In this document: positions 41,981 through 49,794 of the stretch, piece by piece
Layout of the letters: every line of letters starts with the position of its first letter
How positions within the stretch are numbered: position 1 is the first letter of the stretch
NCBI GenBank assembly: GCA_030148665.1
Contig: JASBSZ010000047.1
Location: 167,771-231,770, forward strand
DNA: 64,000 nt
From: Alphaproteobacteria bacterium
GTDB lineage: Bacteria; Pseudomonadota; Alphaproteobacteria; Rhodobacterales; Rhodobacteraceae
Reading direction: 5' to 3'
The notes under the pieces: generated by a model
What the model was told of the DNA's origin: nothing
What the model saw: the letters and a program-made list of their open reading frames with translations, nothing else
The model's database searches: none
Position numbers and translations under genes: made by a program

Positions 41981-42994
41981 ATGCCCACTCTGGACATCTT
42001 CGATACCGATGCCTTCTCGGTGATCGAGCTCACCCGCGCGCTGGAAAACATCCCCTACAAGCCGGCGACGCTCACCGGCTCCGGCCTCTTTGCCGATCGC
42101 GGCGTGCGCAGCCGCACCGTCGTGATCGAGAGCCGCGACGGCACGCTATCGCTGATCCCGTTCTCCGAGCGCGGCTCGGCTTATGAGCAGCAGATCCCGG
42201 AACGGCGCGACGTGCGGGCGTTTGTGTGCCGCCAGTTCAAGAAGCAGGACGTGCTCTGGGCCTCTGAAATCCAGGGCATCCGCGCCTTCGGCGCCGAGTC
42301 CGAGACCCAGCAGATCCAGCAGGAGGTGGCGCGTCGCCTCAAGCGTCTGCGCACCGATGCCGAGGCCACCTTCGAGTATCACCTCTTGAATGGCATCCAG
42401 GGCAAGGTGCTGGATCCGAAGGACGGTGCCGTGGTGATCGACTACTTCGCCGAGTTCGCGATCACGCCGGCCACGGAGGTCAACTTCGATCTCGCCAATA
42501 CCAACCCGGCCTCGGGGGCCCTGCGCAAGAAATGCCAGGCGCTGATCGAGAGCGTCGAGGGCGATCTCGGCGGGCTGTCCACCGGTGCCGTGCAACTGCG
42601 CGCCGAATGCGGATCGGCCTTCTTCTCGGACCTCGTGGCCCACAAGGAGGTGCGCGAGACCTATCTCAACACGGCCGCTGCCGCCGATCTGCGCGCGCGG
42701 GTGGCCGACGAGGTCAGCTTCGGCGGCATCACCTTCCGCCGCTACCGGGGCAACGCCGCCTTCGGGGTGCCGCCCGACAAGGCGTACTTCTATCCCGAAG
42801 GCGTCGAAGGCCTCTTCGAGATCTACTACGCCCCGGCCGACACCTTCGAGACCGTCAACACCCTCGGCCTGCCGCTCTATGCCCGCTCCATTCCGGACCG
42901 GGACCGCGACGAATGGGTGCGCCTCGAGATCGAAAGCAACCCGCTGCCGATCTGCACCCGCCCGCAGGTGCTGCGCTCGGCACGACGCGCGTGA
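41981..42994 (+). CDS. major capsid protein (lambda gpE family)
   Basis: A 337-residue HK97-fold capsid protein. Features: MPTLDIFDTDAFSVIELTRA at the start, VVIESRDGTLSLIPFSERGS, TFEYHLLNGIQGKVLDPKDG, and FYPEGVEGLFEIYYAPADTF at the C-terminus, as in lambda gpE-type proteins. Confidence 0.92.
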   Translation: MPTLDIFDTDAFSVIELTRALENIPYKPATLTGSGLFADRGVRSRTVVIESRDGTLSLIPFSERGSAYEQQIPERRDVRAFVCRQFKKQDVLWASEIQGIRAFGAESETQQIQQEVARRLKRLRTDAEATFEYHLLNGIQGKVLDPKDGAVVIDYFAEFAITPATEVNFDLANTNPASGALRKKCQALIESVEGDLGGLSTGAVQLRAECGSAFFSDLVAHKEVRETYLNTAAAADLRARVADEVSFGGITFRRYRGNAAFGVPPDKAYFYPEGVEGLFEIYYAPADTFETVNTLGLPLYARSIPDRDRDEWVRLEIESNPLPICTRPQVLRSARRA

Positions 42995-43003
42995 TAGGGC
43001 GGC

Positions 43004-43780
43004 TCATCTTGCGCGTGGCCTGTTCCAGTTCATGCCTTCAAGCCGGGGATCAGGAGCAAAGGCGTCCGTTGCAAACTCAAGGCCAAGCCGGGGATGCTCG
43101 CGCACCGCCTGCGCGCCTGTCTTGCCGATGCGTATGTGCCAGGTCTGGCGCTCGATGGGCTCGGGGCGTGCAAAGGCTTGGCATCCCAGAACGGCCAGGT
43201 TGACACCACCGTCCGGGTCGCGAACCGAGGCATAGCGGATCACCTCCACATCGATCTAACGCGCCGCTTCGGCAAGCGACTGAAAGTGTGCATAATCGGT
43301 CAAGTGCATCCAGTACGTGTGGCCTTCCGCGAGTGCGCCAGTTGTCAGATCGAGCACACGGTCGGTCGCAAGCACCACCGAGAAGGCGGTGAACTCCATG
43401 GCGTTGCCCGGAAAAGGCGTCCGCGGGCTCTCTGCATAGAATAGGAAGCGATAGAAGACCATCTCGGCCACTGCCGTCTCGGGCCGTTCCGCCCCGTACC
43501 AGACGCCGGGGGTCAGCACCGCGCGGCGAAACCGTGAGCCCTTCGGATACGGACGGTAGCGGAAGGGCGTGGACAGCAGATAATCGAGAGTGCGGCATGG
43601 ATCGGGAACCGGAGGCTTGGTCTCTTCAAGGATGTCTTCCAGTGTTGCCTGTTCGGCCAGACTGTCCACGAGTTTCAGTGTCGAGACACGGTGCTGGGCT
43701 TCGACCATCCGCCAGGCGGAGTCCGCGAAGGGCCGCGCCTCAGAGCGGAGCGCGTCGGGCGTCCAGATAGGTGACGACAT
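43004..43780 (-). pseudogene. RES-domain toxin with in-frame amber codon
   Basis: RES toxins are NAD+-degrading enzymes paired with Xre/MbcA/ParS antitoxins. The 259-codon frame starts MSSPIWTPDALRSEARPFAD and carries the RES-fold residues (RFRRAVLTPGVWYGAERPET, AVAEMVFYRFLFYAESP). TAG at 43256-43258 stops it 84 codons early; downstream VEVIRYASVRDPDGGVNLAV continues in the same frame. The start lies inside the antitoxin 3' end. Probably an inactivated toxin next to a retained antitoxin, though the truncated 174-residue product might keep some activity. Confidence 0.8.
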
Positions 43781-44120
43781 CCACCAGTCCTTGAACGGAG
43801 GAAAGACGCTCCACCGGACGCCCGGCCAGAGCTGAATTCGGGGCAACCAGCCACGCGCGGGCGGCGGCTTCATCACCCCCCGTTATGGCATCGAGGGAGC
43901 GAAAGAGCCTGACCAGCAGGGCTGCGAGCTGGAATGGCTTTGAACCCGGCTCGAGAACCGCCTCGGCGCGCTTCATGCGCGAGACGGTGGCCTCGGACAC
44001 GCCGATGATCTCCGCAAGCTGCCGCCCGGACAGGGCTAGGTGCTCGGCGGCGCGAACGACGGCCTTGCTGAGTACGGCACCCCGATCCGGGGCGTTCTGA
44101 AAGGCAAGAATCTGGCTCAT
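43740..44120 (-). CDS. Xre/MbcA/ParS-type antitoxin of RES toxin
   Basis: A 126-residue protein with an HTH (HLALSGRQLAEIIGVSEATV) and a DUF2384-like C-terminal part (LFRSLDAITGGDEAAARAWL, PVERLSSVQGLVDVVTYLDA). Overlaps the toxin start. Appears intact. On the opposite strand to the late phage genes, so expressed in the lysogen by its own promoter in 44121-44177. Confidence 0.8.
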   Translation of the reverse strand: MSQILAFQNAPDRGAVLSKAVVRAAEHLALSGRQLAEIIGVSEATVSRMKRAEAVLEPGSKPFQLAALLVRLFRSLDAITGGDEAAARAWLVAPNSALAGRPVERLSSVQGLVDVVTYLDARRAPL

Positions 44121-44177
44121 GGGTCAGTCCTTTCTCCTGCAACTATAATGTATGTCTCTTTCTCGTGAAAGGTAAAC

Positions 44178-44492
44178 ATGGCGAACGCATTCTCTTTCGC
44201 GATCGATGCGCTCTTCGATGACGTGAACCTCGGGCTGGATGCCACTTGGTATCCAGCCGGTGGCGCGCCACGACCTGTCCGCGTGATCCGCAAGGCGCCG
44301 GACGAGGTCACAAGCTTCGGGGCGGCACAGATCCTGTCGGAGACCATGCTCATCGACGTGCGTGTCTCCGAGATGCCAACTCCCAAGCCGGGGGATGGGA
44401 TTGCCATTGGGGCGGACAACTTCGCCATCCAGGGCGAGCCGAAGCGGGACCGGGATCGGCTGATCTGGACCCTGGAACTGGTGCCGGCGTGA
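44178..44492 (+). CDS. head-tail attachment protein (gpFII-like)
   Basis: A 104-residue protein (MANAFSFAIDALFDDVNLGL, VTSFGAAQILSETMLIDVRV) like small head-tail connectors next to DUF6441. Its stop overlaps the next gene by 4 nt. Confidence 0.65.
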   Translation: MANAFSFAIDALFDDVNLGLDATWYPAGGAPRPVRVIRKAPDEVTSFGAAQILSETMLIDVRVSEMPTPKPGDGIAIGADNFAIQGEPKRDRDRLIWTLELVPA

Positions 44493-45139
44493 AGCTGACG
44501 TTCAAGGTCGAAGAGGACATCCAGGCCCAACTGCACCGCGAGTATCTCGCGGGCGAGCGGGCCGTGACGGAAGCCATGGACCGGGCCGGTCGCGCCGTGA
44601 AGCGCGCGTGGCGCAGGCAGATCACCGGGGCGGGGCTGGGGCGTCGGCTGGCCAACACCGTCCGCGCCAGGCGCTATCCGGAAGGCACCGTCAGCATGAA
44701 TGCGGCGGCGCTGATCTGGTCGAAGGCACCCGAGATCGTGGGTGCGCATGAGGAAGGATCGTTGATCCGCTCGAAGGACGGCTTCTGGCTGGCGATCCCG
44801 GTCGACCGGGTGGCCAAGCGGATGCGGGGGCCGCGGAATGCCCGCATCACCCCTCATATATGGGAGGAACGCACCGGCCGGCGCCTGCGTTTCGTTTACC
44901 GCAAGGGCCGCTTCCCTCTGCTGGTGGACGACGGCACGGCCCGGGCGCGGCGGACATCCGACCCGCTCTCCTTCAAGGCCTCGAAGCGGCAGTTCCGCAA
45001 GAACGTCACCATCCCGATCTTCGTGCTGGTGCCGCAGGTGAAGCTGCCCAAGCGGCTGGACCTGGTTGGCGCTGCGGAGGCGGTGGCGGGCCAGATCCCC
45101 GCGATTATCATGGAACAGTGGTCGAGGAGAGGATTCTAG
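44489..45139 (+). CDS. DUF6441 family phage tail-completion protein
   Basis: A 216-residue basic protein (GTG start) containing LHREYLAGERAVTEAMDRAG, KRAWRRQITGAGLGRRLANT and VYRKGRFPLLVDDG. Matches DUF6441 proteins found before tail terminators in Rhodobacteraceae phages. Ends in TAG, 7 bp from the convergent HEPN gene. Confidence 0.7.
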   Translation: MKLTFKVEEDIQAQLHREYLAGERAVTEAMDRAGRAVKRAWRRQITGAGLGRRLANTVRARRYPEGTVSMNAAALIWSKAPEIVGAHEEGSLIRSKDGFWLAIPVDRVAKRMRGPRNARITPHIWEERTGRRLRFVYRKGRFPLLVDDGTARARRTSDPLSFKASKRQFRKNVTIPIFVLVPQVKLPKRLDLVGAAEAVAGQIPAIIMEQWSRRGF

Positions 45140-45146
45140 CCGTGTC

Positions 45147-45776
45147 TTACCATGGGCCTGGTAAACGGTATTCGGCAATAAGATGATCGCGAAAGGCAGT
45201 GTCCATCCGTGACGTCAAATGAACAAAGTGGGAGCGACATTCTTTCAATAGTTTCAGGGTTAGTCTAGGTAAGCCAGTGTCGCCGAGAAGCCAAGGAACA
45301 TCGTTCGGCAGATCGAACCCGTGCGCGATAGAGTGACGAATCTTCACCCAAGTGTTTGTGCGTGTTCTGACATCTTTCACGCTCCACTGTCGTCTACCCC
45401 GCTTCCATTCCCATGATGGCCACGGATCGAAGCCCAATGTTTCAAGGAACAGACGTTGGACATTCTGGTCATTCGGAGTGTTGAATCCCTTGACCGTGTG
45501 GTTAATCTGCGCCTGCCGCAACTCGAATGTTTGCAATGCCCAACTCGGCGCTGGGGCCGCCGGGTCCCGAAGATTGTTGTCGATCGCATCCACGGCCTCT
45601 AGCAGAACTTTCTCGTTGTAGGCCTGCCAAGCAGCGATTGTCAGCACAACCCCGGCCCGATGCAAGGCGTCCTGCTCGTGCCGTCGGCCTCTACCAGTTT
45701 GGAGCTTGCCGTGAATCGAAATGAGCTGATCGACCAGTGAGAGTTGATCGAGAAACTTGTTTAATGCACTGGACAT
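45147..45776 (-). CDS. RiboL-PSP-HEPN-like protein (moron)
   Basis: A 209-residue helical protein with the HEPN RNase motif R-x4-H (RHSIAHGF) near residue 170 and a preceding WVK. Start MSSALNKFLDQLSLVDQLIS at 45776. HEPN proteins of this group are predicted RNases in stress and defence. Antisense to the late operon. No partner gene is adjacent. Confidence 0.7.
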   Translation of the reverse strand: MSSALNKFLDQLSLVDQLISIHGKLQTGRGRRHEQDALHRAGVVLTIAAWQAYNEKVLLEAVDAIDNNLRDPAAPAPSWALQTFELRQAQINHTVKGFNTPNDQNVQRLFLETLGFDPWPSWEWKRGRRQWSVKDVRTRTNTWVKIRHSIAHGFDLPNDVPWLLGDTGLPRLTLKLLKECRSHFVHLTSRMDTAFRDHLIAEYRLPGPW

Positions 45777-45861
45777 GAAAAACCCGCCCCCCATGACCCT
45801 TGGGAAACTCAAAATGAACGCAACACGCACGTTGTTCAGTGTCTACCACGGGGACGAATAA

Positions 45862-45950
45862 ATGCCCACCTTCCGCGAACCATCCTCTCCGCCCTACACG
45901 CCACCCTGCAACCCGTGCCCGGCACCACCGTCCTGCGCGCCGCGGCTGAG
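45862..45950 (+). pseudogene. truncated duplicate of tail terminator gene 5' end
   Basis: About 85 bp match the start of the intact gene at 49336 (for example CATCCTCTCCGCCCT and CCACCGTCCTGCGCG) with a one-base deletion and several substitutions. Marks the left edge of the dinB/hipBA insertion. Confidence 0.75.
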
Positions 45951-45968
45951 CCCGCCCCTTCCGGACCC

Positions 45969-47171
45969 TCACCCGCGTTCGAAGAACCCCGGATGGGGGC
46001 GTTCGATGCCGAAGCTGATCGTTCCGGGGCCGAAGCGGCGGTTGATGGCATCGGCCACGCTTGAGAGCCGCTCGCGGCGGCTCGCCTCGCCGGGGGGCGT
46101 GGACAGGAACAGATCCCCGGGCCGCTCCGCCAGGTCGATCACCTCGCCCAGGTGCACCCCGAGCGAGAGGATCCGGCAGGGCCCGATCTCCCGGGCCATG
46201 CGCTGCCACAGCTGGCGATAGAGCCTGAGCAGGAACGGCGTGTCGGCGGTCGCCATGGTGCGGATCGCGCCCGACCACCGGCCCCCGCTCACCGTCCGGA
46301 CCATCAGCGAGAGCCGCCGCGCCAGGCGGCCGTCGCGGCGCATGCGGGCGGCGGCCTTGCCAAGCAGCCAGCGGCCCACCAGCCAGGCCTCGCGGGGGGT
46401 GCGGCAGGCGGGGGCAAGCACCTTGCTGTTGCCGTAGCCGTGCCGCCGGGTCGGCAGGAGGGGGATGTTCTCTCCCTGCAGGGCCCGGACGAAGCGCTCC
46501 CCCTCGACCGAGCGCCAGATCATGCGGGCATGGCGCGGGTCGAGATCGTAAAGCGCCTCGATGGTAAAGATCCCGGCGCGCGCGAGCTTCCGGCTGATCC
46601 CGCGGGAGATCCCGGGCAGGTCCTCGAGGCGCAGCTGCGCCAGCCGCCCGGGCATGTTGCCGCGGTGGAGCCACTGAAAGCCGTCGGGCTTTTCCAGCTT
46701 GCCGGCGATCTTGGCCAGAAGATGGTTGGGGCCGATCCCCGCCGAGAACCGGATCGCCGGGCCGATCTCCGCCCGCACGCGCGCGCGCATCCGCTCCACC
46801 AGGTCGCGCGCCCCCTCCACGGTGGTCGTCGGGCCGGACAGGCGCAGCTGGAACTCGTCCACCGAGCGGATGCGCTCGAGCTCGGCCATCTGGTCGAAGA
46901 TCTCGGCCAGGCGCAGGTTGTAGCGCACGTAAAGCCGGTGGCGCGACGGGCGAAAGACGATACCCGGCACCATGCGCCGGGCCTCGGCCACGGGGGTGCC
47001 GGTGCGCACGCCCTGCGCCTTGGCCTCGATAGAGGCGGCAACGCAGATGCCATGCCCGCCCTCGACGGCGGTGATGGCCACGGGCCGGCCGCGCAGCGAG
47101 GGTGATTCCTGCTGCTCGACCGAGGCGAAGAAGGAGTTCATGTCGAGATAGAGGATGCGGAAGGGGTCCAT
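45969..47171 (-). CDS. dinB: Y-family DNA polymerase (Pol IV-like)
   Basis: A 400-residue translesion polymerase. N-terminal MDPFRILYLDMNSFFASVEQ with the metal-binding Asp, RSVDEFQLRLSG with the second acidic pair, AGIGPNHLLAKIAGKLEKPD palm/fingers and helix-hairpin-helix LEDLPGISRGISRKLARAGI. The C-terminal little-finger domain lacks an obvious beta-clamp QL[SD]LF box. LexA-type boxes 37 bp upstream indicate SOS induction. Antisense to the late phage genes. Confidence 0.85.
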   Translation of the reverse strand: MDPFRILYLDMNSFFASVEQQESPSLRGRPVAITAVEGGHGICVAASIEAKAQGVRTGTPVAEARRMVPGIVFRPSRHRLYVRYNLRLAEIFDQMAELERIRSVDEFQLRLSGPTTTVEGARDLVERMRARVRAEIGPAIRFSAGIGPNHLLAKIAGKLEKPDGFQWLHRGNMPGRLAQLRLEDLPGISRGISRKLARAGIFTIEALYDLDPRHARMIWRSVEGERFVRALQGENIPLLPTRRHGYGNSKVLAPACRTPREAWLVGRWLLGKAAARMRRDGRLARRLSLMVRTVSGGRWSGAIRTMATADTPFLLRLYRQLWQRMAREIGPCRILSLGVHLGEVIDLAERPGDLFLSTPPGEASRRERLSSVADAINRRFGPGTISFGIERPHPGFFERG

Positions 47172-47207
47172 GCACAAGATCCTGTATCTGGCGGGGTCAG
47201 GGCAAAT

Positions 47208-47232
47208 GTTCTACTAATGTTCTTGCTTGTTC
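47208..47232. promoter_or_regulatory. alphaproteobacterial LexA (SOS) box between dinB and divergent gene
   Basis: GTTC-N7-GTTC (47208-47222) is the alphaproteobacterial SOS consensus; a third GTTC follows with N6 (47229-47232). It lies between two divergent starts (47171 and 47264) and could control both. Confidence 0.75.
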
Positions 47233-47263
47233 AAGCCAAATCATCCCGCAGGAGAGAGGACGG

Positions 47264-47572
47264 ATGGACCGTATCTCGCAGCTTTCCAACGTGGCCTTCG
47301 GTGGCGACTGGTCGGAGGAGATCGCCCCGCGCGAGGCCCGTCAGGCGGCGCTGAGGCACCTGCGCCAGACGGTGGCGCTCTCGGAGGAGGAAGACCCGGC
47401 GACGGGCGACACCCGGGCCGCGCTGGGCCTGCTGACCGCCGCCCTGCCCAAGGGTGCGCTGCTCCGCGAGGCCTTCGAGCGGGCCCTCGTCATCCCCCAC
47501 CCGGGCCTGCGCCGGGCCGAGCTGGCGCGGGTTCTGGGCAACCTCGAGAGTGCCCTGGGGGCGGAGGTCTGA
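47264..47572 (+). CDS. small helical protein sharing an SOS box with dinB
   Basis: A 102-residue acidic/helical protein (MDRISQLSNVAFGGDWSEEI, RQAALRHLRQTVALSEEEDP) with a GCAGGAGAGAGG site. No family recognised. Divergent from the polymerase gene with the LexA boxes in between, so probably DNA-damage inducible. Confidence 0.55.
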   Translation: MDRISQLSNVAFGGDWSEEIAPREARQAALRHLRQTVALSEEEDPATGDTRAALGLLTAALPKGALLREAFERALVIPHPGLRRAELARVLGNLESALGAEV

Positions 47573-47663
47573 TGCGGGTGGGGGCCTGCTTGCGGCTGGT
47601 GTTGCGGACAAGGTCGCTGAAACGGCTGGATATGGCTGGCGCAGATAACCGCGAGATCACCGT

Positions 47664-48905
47664 TCACAGAGCCTGCGCGTATTCCAGATCCTCGTGCTCG
47701 AACGCCGGCGCCATCCTGTCGATCTCGCCCGCAGGGGCCTGCCTGCGCCTCGCATATGCGCGCCAGTTGCGGACCACGGCGGCACATTCCCGGATGATCC
47801 GGTCTCCTTCCGCGGGACGCAGAAAATATTCGGCCACCTCCTGCAGCAATCGCAGCGAGGCGGTCGCGTCATCAAAGTCGATCCGCGTCTTGAGGATGCG
47901 CGGTGCGTCCGCCACGGGGTTCAGATCGTAGCATGGGCTGAGGGACCAGCCGCGACGGCCGCTCCAGAGAAAGCCATGGTTGCGCAGGTGGTCGTCGGTG
48001 TTGCTGATCAGGATGGTGAAGGCAATCCGGCGAAACAGTTCGGCGCGGTCCTGCACGGGGTTGGCGCCGTGATCCGTGATGACGTCAACGATTTCGAGAT
48101 AGCTGCCATCCTTGTCGCCATCATCATGTTCGGTCATCGCCATGGCGCTGATGAACGGGATGCGAATGCCATCCCTGCGATCGAAGCGCCGAGTGATGAA
48201 GATGGGCCCGTGCGGGCTTGGCAGCAGGTCGTAGTCGATAGTGGTGATGCCGCAGTCGCGGGCCATGTCGAGCGCGATGGCTTCCCACCGCGAGATCGAA
48301 TAGCGGTCGGTTTCCTTGGGAAATTTCGCGATCGACAGGTGGCCGTGCTGGTCGAAAACACTCACCTTGGGCCGTGCACCGCCCAATGACGAACCCGGCG
48401 CAAAGATCAGAAGCAGGTCCTCGTCGGTTTCTTCGCCGCGCAGGATCCGCTGCGAGGCGGCAAGCAGGTCGCCGAGCGCAACCGTCGTCGGAACGCCCCG
48501 CACCTGAGGTACCTGGAATTCGTCCTCGCCTTCATATCGAAACCGCAGCGCGCCAAGCCGGGTCTCGTCCGAGACGCCAAGCAGGTTGTCGGTTTCATGC
48601 AGGGTTCTGACGGGCCGGCCTTCGCGTTCGGCCGCGCGGCGCTCGGTCCGGCGCATGAGCTCGCGCCCCCAGGTGTCCGGCGCGCTGTCCCCGAGTGCTG
48701 CGAACATCTCCTTGCCGCCGGGCGGGGAAATGGGGCCGCGCACAAGCGGCAGGGTGGGATCGAACTGGAATGCTTCGGGCGCGGTCAGCCAATCGGGATC
48801 GTGCTCGTAGGTCACGCGTTCCCGGCGGGCACCGGCATGGCGCCTCAGAAGACCGATGCGGCGCAGCCTGCCATAGGCGTCGAGGAATACTTCGATGTTA
48901 CTCAC
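47664..48905 (-). CDS. hipA: HipA-family kinase toxin (prophage cassette)
   Basis: A 413-residue HipA homologue with GTG start inside the antitoxin end. Glycine-rich SSLGGARPKVSVF, FDRRDG, NTDDHLRNHGFLW with catalytic Asp, and LSPCYDLNPV metal-binding Asp are intact. It belongs to a different HipA subgroup from 11016-12341. Probably active, restrained by the adjacent HipB. Confidence 0.85.
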   Translation of the reverse strand: MSNIEVFLDAYGRLRRIGLLRRHAGARRERVTYEHDPDWLTAPEAFQFDPTLPLVRGPISPPGGKEMFAALGDSAPDTWGRELMRRTERRAAEREGRPVRTLHETDNLLGVSDETRLGALRFRYEGEDEFQVPQVRGVPTTVALGDLLAASQRILRGEETDEDLLLIFAPGSSLGGARPKVSVFDQHGHLSIAKFPKETDRYSISRWEAIALDMARDCGITTIDYDLLPSPHGPIFITRRFDRRDGIRIPFISAMAMTEHDDGDKDGSYLEIVDVITDHGANPVQDRAELFRRIAFTILISNTDDHLRNHGFLWSGRRGWSLSPCYDLNPVADAPRILKTRIDFDDATASLRLLQEVAEYFLRPAEGDRIIRECAAVVRNWRAYARRRQAPAGEIDRMAPAFEHEDLEYAQAL

Positions 48906-49200
48906 GGCTGCGGGCCCGTTTGGGAAGTTGCTCGGCGCCGAGCTGTTCGCCCAGAGCGTCCTCGATGTCGCCAAACCCCTTGAGCAGACCGAGCGCCTGC
49001 AGCACCAGCATGTAGGCGCCGATGCGCACATTGGGATCACCGCGTTCGATACGATAGAGCGTGGCCCTGCTCGTGCCGGCACGCTCGGCGACCAACTCCA
49101 TGGGCAAGCGCCTCAGCAGGCGTGCCTGCCTGATGCGTGCGCCGAGCGTTCGCAATTCCCGCTTGACGGCGGGGGAAATGTTCAATGACGGGGCCGGCAT
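48898..49200 (-). CDS. hipB: HipB-like XRE antitoxin (prophage cassette)
   Basis: A 100-residue HTH protein (LGARIRQARLLRRLPMELVA, ERAGTSRATLYRIERGDPNV) with basic C-terminal tail. Overlaps hipA by 8 nt. Very like the broken antitoxin at 7486-7789. A candidate operator lies 11 bp upstream of its start. Confidence 0.85.
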   Translation of the reverse strand: MPAPSLNISPAVKRELRTLGARIRQARLLRRLPMELVAERAGTSRATLYRIERGDPNVRIGAYMLVLQALGLLKGFGDIEDALGEQLGAEQLPKRARSRE

Positions 49201-49211
49201 TCTGTCTTACC

Positions 49212-49242
49212 TGTGATACACTTGCTCCGTTTATGTATTACA
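49212..49242. promoter_or_regulatory. inverted-repeat operator upstream of prophage hipBA
   Basis: TGTGATACA and TGTATTACA (inverted copies with 8 of 9 matches, 13-bp gap) just upstream of hipB on the minus strand. Confidence 0.45.
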
Positions 49243-49335
49243 GATGATGCAAAATGGCAAGGAATACGGATCTGCACCCGCCTGAAAAACCATGCGGCAC
49301 CAACCCGAATATCAAGCTGAAACACGGTAGCGACA

Positions 49336-49767
49336 ATGCCCACCCCCCGCGAAACCATCCTCTCCGCCCTCCACACCACCCTGCAAACCGTGCCCAACGC
49401 CACCGTCCTGCGCGGCGAGGTGCTGCCCGAGCGGGTGCCGGCGGGCGGCCTGATGATCCTGCGCGACGGCGAGCCGGGGGAGCCCGAGGTCACCATGTCA
49501 CCGCTGCAATACCACTGGCGGCACCGCGCCGAGGTCGAGGTGATCGTGCGGGGCAAGACCCCGGCCGCCCGCGATGCCGCGTTTGATGCGCTCGCCGCCG
49601 CCATCGGCGCGGCGCTGGCCGGTGACCGCACGCTGGGGGGCACATGCGACTGGGTGGAACCGGACGCACCGCAACCCGTGGACCTGCCCGTCGAGGGCGC
49701 GCAGGCGCTTAAGGCTGCGGTGATTGCGGTGACGCTGCATTATGTGACGGCCGATCCATTGGCCTGA
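49336..49767 (+). CDS. tail terminator-like protein
   Basis: A 143-residue protein (MPTPRETILSALHTTLQTVP ... QYHWRHRAEVEVIVRG) with the fold and position of the lambda gpU-type tail terminator, before the tail tube gene. A truncated copy of its 5' end lies at 45862. Confidence 0.7.
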   Translation: MPTPRETILSALHTTLQTVPNATVLRGEVLPERVPAGGLMILRDGEPGEPEVTMSPLQYHWRHRAEVEVIVRGKTPAARDAAFDALAAAIGAALAGDRTLGGTCDWVEPDAPQPVDLPVEGAQALKAAVIAVTLHYVTADPLA

Positions 49768-49794
49768 CCCCTCCATAACCGAAAGGACAGACAA

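Noticed and set aside
40631..43780. TAG recoded as sense in the prophage
   Set aside because: Several core and phage genes (gdhA, metG, DUF6441, the 43-residue peptide) end in TAG, so ordinary nonsense mutations are simpler.
45691..47175. 494-codon minus-strand frame over the polymerase
   Set aside because: Out-of-frame shadow of the Y-family polymerase gene; Arg/Pro/Gly-rich with no motifs.
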